A stretch of 9,301 nt of DNA from CAYUIS01 sp964444825 (GTDB taxonomy: Bacteria; Chloroflexota; Anaerolineae; B4-G1). Positions 5,750 through 9,301 of this stretch are shown here, piece by piece. Both the position numbers and the translations under genes were made by a program. Each line of letters begins with the position of its first letter. Position 1 is the stretch's first letter. The DNA lies in assembly GCA_964444825.1 (NCBI GenBank), contig CAYUIS010000171.1:1-9301 (forward strand). Reading direction: 5' to 3'. Below the pieces are notes generated by a model. It did no database searches. It was not told where the DNA came from and saw only the letters and a list, made by a program, of their open reading frames with translations.

Positions 5750-5803
5750 TAGACAATGAACAGCGGAGGCTTCACTGCTCGCCTCGAGGGAATCGTCCAT
5801 TGA

Positions 5804-6478
5804 CTACTTGCGCGGTATCTCGACCAATACGTCCACACCCAGGCCCTCCAACTCTGCTGCCTCACGAACGGTGGGATCCAGGTAGTGGGATAGGAACGCC
5901 AACGCGGCGCCAAGGACCACCGCCAGGCCGATCTTGATCGCGGGACCCATCAATTGAACGCGCAGTCCGGGTGCAAGCGGCGTGGGCGCCGGCGTGTCCA
6001 GCAATCGGACGGCGGGTTCGATGCCTTCCAACTGAGGGTAGTAGGCCCCGCCGTTCTCTGTGAGTTCGGCGATGATAGCCTGGGCTATGGCGGTGATCTG
6101 CTCTCCATTGGGCCAGGTGAGGTAGACGACGAGGATGGACTGGGCGTTGTCGGTGACGATGGCTGGCTGGATTCCACCGGCTGGGATCTGGAGCCCTTGC
6201 TCGGCCAATCGCGCGGCGACTGTTTGGGCAAAGACGCCGGTCTCAGCTACGTCCGCTAGGCCATTGGCGATGTATTCGGATGTGAGCCAGGGGTAGTAGC
6301 GGTCGTAATCCTCGCTGAGTCCGGCGGGCACCGTCCCCGCCGCGAAGCGCATCACCACTTGATACACCGGTCCCGGCGGGGTGTAGGTTACGATGACATA
6401 CAGGAGTACAACGAACGCTGGCGCAGCGATGAGCCACCAGCGACGAAGCAGTATTTTCCAGTAGGTTCTCAGTTCCAT
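5804..6478 (-). CDS. Wzz-type chain-length determinant protein (first copy)
   Basis: 224 residues. The start MELRTYWKILLRRWW and a hydrophobic helix at about 16-31 (LIAAPAFVVLLYVIV) are typical of Wzz proteins. A second helix lies at about 182-198 (IGLAVVLGAALAFLSHYL). The region between is extracytoplasmic. The tail DPTVREAAELEGLGVDVLVEIPRK resembles the segment that in Wzc-like proteins leads into the kinase domain, which is encoded separately here. ATG at 6478 has AGGAGG 7 nt upstream and follows the glycosyltransferase stop by 11 nt, so the genes are co-transcribed. It differs clearly in sequence from the second copy, so the two are not a recent duplication and may form a mixed complex or serve different polymers. 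Confidence 0.85.
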   Translation of the reverse strand: MELRTYWKILLRRWWLIAAPAFVVLLYVIVTYTPPGPVYQVVMRFAAGTVPAGLSEDYDRYYPWLTSEYIANGLADVAETGVFAQTVAARLAEQGLQIPAGGIQPAIVTDNAQSILVVYLTWPNGEQITAIAQAIIAELTENGGAYYPQLEGIEPAVRLLDTPAPTPLAPGLRVQLMGPAIKIGLAVVLGAALAFLSHYLDPTVREAAELEGLGVDVLVEIPRK

Positions 6479-6489
6479 ACAAGGGCCTC

Positions 6490-7608
6490 CTATACCGTGT
6501 GCTGGGCATTGGATGGGGAACGCTCGCTGCTCGCCGTATGTTGTTCGAGGAATCGGTGCATCTTTTGTTTGAAAAGCTGCACGTCGAAGCGAGCGGCATT
6601 CTGGATGCAGGCCTGGGGGTCTATGGTGCCAGGATCAAAGCTGCGGACGACGGTGGCCAGCGCCCTGGGCGTGGGTTCCCGGAAAAATGCGCCGGTCTGG
6701 CCTTCAATGACCGTGTCGAGTACGCCACCTGTGCCGTAGGCGATGACTGGCCGGCCGGCGGCCTGGGCCTGAACTGGCACGATGGAAAAGTCCTCTGCCC
6801 CGGGCAGAATGTAGGCTCGACAGCGAGCAAATAGCTCGGGGAGCTCCTCGTCGGGCACGCGGCCCAGGAAGGTGGTGGTAGGACCGGCTATGGATTCCAG
6901 CGCTTCCCGATCCCGTCCATCTCCGGCAATGACCAATGGTCGACCCAGCATGTTAAAGGCCTGCACTGCTATGTCGATCCGCTTGTAGGGAACTAGGCGG
7001 GAGACGATGAGGTAATAGTCATCTCGAGTGGTGGCGGGCTGAAAGCGGGTCGTGTCCACTGGTGGGTGGATGACGATCGAGTCTCGTCTGTAGTAGCGAC
7101 GGATGCGGGATTCGATCTCGCGCGAGATGGCGATGAAATGGCTCACTCGCTGTGCAGCCGCATAATCCCAGCGTCGAAGGATGGTGGTCAGGGGCCGCAA
7201 GGCCGTCTTTAGTGCTGGCGCCAAGTCCTCCCGTGAGGTGTAGGCGTCAAAGTCCCACACATAGCGCGTGGGCGATAGGCAGTAGCAGATGTGCACGGCG
7301 TCACCCGTTCGCACGCCGTGGCAGAAGCCGGATTTGTTGCTGAGTACCAGGTCATAATCGGAAAGGTCCGTTCTCGCGAACGCGAGAGGGTAGAGGAGTA
7401 GATACGATTGGTGATGCCGATAAATGCCCGGCAGATGGTCCATCCAGGATGGACGAATGTCCCAGGTGCGATAGGCCGAAGGCATCCCTGCCTGCCAGTA
7501 TATCGAGGTGTAGATAGGCGCGCGGGGGAACATGTCGGTGAGCGTCTTCAAGACGTCCTCCGCGCCTCCGATTTGGTTCAGCCAGTCGTGGACGAGGGCC
7601 AGGTGCAC
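6490..7608 (-). CDS. Family 4 glycosyltransferase (GT-B fold, WbaZ-like)
   Basis: 372 residues. It transfers a sugar from a nucleotide donor, probably to a lipid-linked polysaccharide intermediate at the inner face of the membrane. The N-terminal domain begins HLALVHDWLNQIGGAEDVL, with FPRAPIYTSIY soon after, a pattern of WbaZ-like mannosyltransferases. The acceptor domain ends near IHPPVD. The C-terminal donor domain has YLIVSRLVPYKRIDIAVQAF, VIAGDG, and the EX7E region EDFSIVPVQAQAAGRPVIAYGTGG. There the first Glu is E272, but the second is Gln280 (CAG). The start is GTG at 7608; the nearby ATG runs into TAG after two codons. GAGGA lies 11 nt upstream at the end of rnhB. Sugar specificity cannot be read from sequence. 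Mannose is suggested by family resemblance only. Confidence 0.88.
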   Translation of the reverse strand: MHLALVHDWLNQIGGAEDVLKTLTDMFPRAPIYTSIYWQAGMPSAYRTWDIRPSWMDHLPGIYRHHQSYLLLYPLAFARTDLSDYDLVLSNKSGFCHGVRTGDAVHICYCLSPTRYVWDFDAYTSREDLAPALKTALRPLTTILRRWDYAAAQRVSHFIAISREIESRIRRYYRRDSIVIHPPVDTTRFQPATTRDDYYLIVSRLVPYKRIDIAVQAFNMLGRPLVIAGDGRDREALESIAGPTTTFLGRVPDEELPELFARCRAYILPGAEDFSIVPVQAQAAGRPVIAYGTGGVLDTVIEGQTGAFFREPTPRALATVVRSFDPGTIDPQACIQNAARFDVQLFKQKMHRFLEQHTASSERSPSNAQHTV

Positions 7609-7622
7609 GCTAAATCATGTCC

Positions 7623-8303
7623 TCAGTTGTGCGAGTAGGTTTTCTCATCACCATACGAATGTGTGCCTCTGCAGACGAGTGCCTCGATAGGACGCCAGCT
7701 CTTTCGATGGATGGGGGATGGCCCGAGCTGATCCAATGCCTCGCGATGTTGGCGCGTTCCGTAGCCCTTGTGCTGAGCGAGGCCATAGCCAGGAAAGTCC
7801 GAGTCGAGCGCTACCATTAGGCGGTCTCGGTTGACCTTGGCCACGATGCTGGCAGCGGCGACACTCAGGCAGTGGACGTCTGCCCTTGGCAGCGCATGCT
7901 GGGGAAGCCTCACCCCTGGAAGAAGCACGTAATCCAGCAAAAGTGCATCTACCTGTCCATCGAGTTCCGATACGGCGCGAGCAAACGCCTGTCGCGTGGC
8001 GGGGACAATGCCCAACGAATCCACCTCGGATGGGGCAGCCCATCCCACGCCTACCGCTTCCGCGATCTCCAGGATCACGGGCAGCAGGGCCTCTCGCCGT
8101 TTGGGACTCAGTTGTTTGGAGTCACGCACGCCGGACAGCAGACTCAGCAGGTTGGGGTGGTCGAGAGGGAGCACCACCGCCGCTGCGCAGACCGGCCCGG
8201 CCCACGCACCCCGTCCTGCTTCATCCAGGCCAGCCACGCGCGTGTGACCGGCGTTATGGAGTTTGTATTCTTCAGACAGATGGGGAACTAGAGAGCGGCT
8301 CAC
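7623..8303 (-). CDS. rnhB: Ribonuclease HII
   Basis: 226 residues. It cleaves the RNA strand of RNA-DNA hybrids and nicks at single ribonucleotides in DNA. The signature GLDEAGRGAWAGPV (25-38) carries the metal ligands D27 and E28. DSKQLS follows at 61-66. D124 (LLLDYVLLP) and D142 (in RADVH) are the likely remaining acidic ligands. SVAAASIVAKVNRDR (147-161), YGLAQHKGYGTRQH and GPSPIHRKSWRP complete the family pattern. Full length. The start is GTG at 8303 with no clear ribosome-binding site; no other start codon lies before the catalytic motif, so this start is accepted. It lies 65 nt after the family 2 glycosyltransferase and 14 nt before the family 4 one, inside a polysaccharide gene set, probably as a passenger of the operon. 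Confidence 0.95.
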   Translation of the reverse strand: MSRSLVPHLSEEYKLHNAGHTRVAGLDEAGRGAWAGPVCAAAVVLPLDHPNLLSLLSGVRDSKQLSPKRREALLPVILEIAEAVGVGWAAPSEVDSLGIVPATRQAFARAVSELDGQVDALLLDYVLLPGVRLPQHALPRADVHCLSVAAASIVAKVNRDRLMVALDSDFPGYGLAQHKGYGTRQHREALDQLGPSPIHRKSWRPIEALVCRGTHSYGDEKTYSHN

Positions 8304-8368
8304 TGCTGCAAGACTCTTTCTGCTATGGACCTGCGGAGTGGGGCTGGGTTGTGGAGGTGAGTGGGGAT

Positions 8369-9157
8369 CTAGGTCTCGTCATACAATCCCTTGACCTGGT
8401 TGAGCTGTACACGAATGACTTCTCTGGCCATCTCAACTGATTCCTTGAGGTAGCGGGCCATTTCTCCCTTCTGATCCTTGGTGTCGCTTTCATCCCGGTT
8501 TTGCCATTCGACCTCTGTCTCTTTTATGGCGTAACCGGCTCTCTCGAACAGGTATAAAAGCTCGACGTCGTAGGCGGAAACCTTCCATCCCTTGGGTCTA
8601 TCCTTCCGTTTGAAGAACTCAAGGTGAGGAAATACCTTCAATGCCGCATCCCGACGGCATGACTTGAATCCGCACTGTGTGTCACTTATGCTCCGCAACA
8701 AGAACAGGCGGCGAAGATCGCGGAAAACGGCGCTGCCGATGCGCCGCATAATCGAAAAACCCTCTCGAGTGCTTCCTCGAGAACCAATCACCACGTCATA
8801 GCCTTTTGTATACCAGGGATAAAGCTTGCCTAACTCGCGGATAGGGGTTGACTGGTCCATGTCGGTGAACAGGACGATTTCTCCTTTGGCCTGCTGGATG
8901 CCCGCCCAGACCGCGGCGGGTTTTCCACCATGAGGGATGTCCTGCAGTGAAAAGCTCGCCGTGTTCTTGATAAAGTGTGCCACCAGGCCGCGGCTGTTGT
9001 CTGTGGATTCGTCGTTGACGATGATGACTTCCCACGTATACGCCTGCTCACTGAGGTACTGGTATACTTCATCCAGCACCCCTCTCTCTAGGTTCTTTTC
9101 CTCGTTGTAGCAGGGGATGATGATGGAAATGTGAGGGCTTGGTTCCTGGGTTTGCAT
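8369..9157 (-). CDS. Family 2 glycosyltransferase, DPM1/ALG5-like (polyprenyl-phosphate sugar synthase type)
   Basis: 262 residues, a single GT-A domain with no C-terminal membrane helix. Motifs: SIIIPCYNEEKNL (11-23) at the nucleotide site, VIIVNDESTDNS (44-55), GGKPAAVWAGIQQAKG (77-92), and the metal-binding DMD at 99-101 in LFTDMDQSTP. SDTQCGFKS and YDVELLYLFERAGY follow and are typical of dolichyl- or undecaprenyl-phosphate glucosyl- and mannosyltransferases. It would load a sugar onto a polyprenyl phosphate at the membrane. I chose ATG at 9157; TTG at 9163 is an alternative. Neither has a strong ribosome-binding site. It is the first gene after the promoter at 9212-9240. G+C is about 53% by hand count over 8401-9120, a little lower than the genes that follow. 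Confidence 0.9.
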   Translation of the reverse strand: MQTQEPSPHISIIIPCYNEEKNLERGVLDEVYQYLSEQAYTWEVIIVNDESTDNSRGLVAHFIKNTASFSLQDIPHGGKPAAVWAGIQQAKGEIVLFTDMDQSTPIRELGKLYPWYTKGYDVVIGSRGSTREGFSIMRRIGSAVFRDLRRLFLLRSISDTQCGFKSCRRDAALKVFPHLEFFKRKDRPKGWKVSAYDVELLYLFERAGYAIKETEVEWQNRDESDTKDQKGEMARYLKESVEMAREVIRVQLNQVKGLYDET

Positions 9158-9211
9158 CGTCAACTCTGGCAGGTGCCCGTGAGATCGCTTGGTGTTGTCG
9201 TCATAGCTGGA

Positions 9212-9240
9212 ATCATACCCGTTTCAGGGGCTTTCGTCAA
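9212..9240 (-). promoter_or_regulatory. Sigma70-type promoter of the glycosyltransferase-rnhB-wzz gene set
   Basis: Minus strand: -35 TTGACG (9240-9235), 17-nt spacer, -10 TATGAT (9217-9212). The -35 box and spacing equal those of the tRNA promoter in this window. The expected start is 9204-9205, about 47 nt before the glycosyltransferase ATG. Nothing else is visible in 9241-9301. Confidence 0.75.
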
Positions 9241-9301
9241 CTTCGCGCAAGCTACGTTTGAGGTATGTTCGTGCAACGGAATGGCTATGCTACATACAGA
9301 G

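Noticed and set aside
5691..5756. N-terminal extension of the second Wzz protein to the ATG at 5756
   Set aside because: The extra residues do not look like Wzz, there is no ribosome-binding site, and the region overlaps a promoter candidate; the ATG at 5690 has a strong GAGGAG.
5766..5785. GAGGC/GCCTC inverted repeat as a terminator after the first wzz gene
   Set aside because: Only 5 bp with a 10-nt loop and no T run on either strand.
1..9301. CRISPR arrays, insertion sequences, toxin-antitoxin or phage-defence genes
   Set aside because: No regularly spaced repeats, no transposase or integrase motifs and no defence-type domains are visible.

Overview
The window looks like a chromosomal segment of a moderately GC-rich bacterium. 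My guess is an uncultured Chloroflexota (Anaerolineae-like) lineage. The grounds are the house style of the proteins: a zinc-ribbon/TPR/TolB-like protein with Pro-Thr linkers, short paired Wzz proteins beginning MEL, a long-form RmlA, and tRNAs without encoded CCA. This is inference, not proof. Every gene I can support lies on the minus strand, so transcription runs from high to low coordinates.

Right part (9240 down to 3266): a surface-polysaccharide gene set read from a good sigma70-type promoter at 9212-9240. In order it encodes a family 2 glycosyltransferase, ribonuclease HII (a housekeeping gene inside the cluster), a family 4 glycosyltransferase, two short Wzz-type chain-length proteins, a CpsD/CapB-like BY-kinase and a long-form glucose-1-phosphate thymidylyltransferase. 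A second promoter candidate sits between the two wzz genes (5721-5749). Together these genes would supply an activated sugar (dTDP-glucose), transfer sugars to a lipid carrier, and control polymer length and export. No flippase, polymerase or initiating phosphoglycosyltransferase is in the window.

Middle (3192 to 1333): a membrane-anchored protein with a cytoplasmic zinc ribbon, one transmembrane helix, TPR repeats and a TolB-like beta-propeller. A TATAAT box and a perfect dyad lie just upstream. Two abutting hairpins lie downstream.

Left part (1112 to 1): a tRNA cluster with a near-consensus promoter, in the order tRNA-Pro(UGG), tRNA-Gly(UCC), tRNA-Ile(CAU). The tRNA-Ile gene is split by a 238-nt ORF-less group I intron, immediately 5' of the anticodon. 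All core helices of a small (IC3-like) group I ribozyme can be drawn from the sequence. Directly after it lies the 5' half of a tRNA-Gln gene. Its 3' half is missing and is replaced by sequence that folds back on the tRNA half. Beyond that is the start of a lower-GC gene (about 49% by hand count) for a small two-helix membrane protein, which runs off the window edge. The intron-bearing tRNA and the broken tRNA-Gln are the most notable parts of the window.
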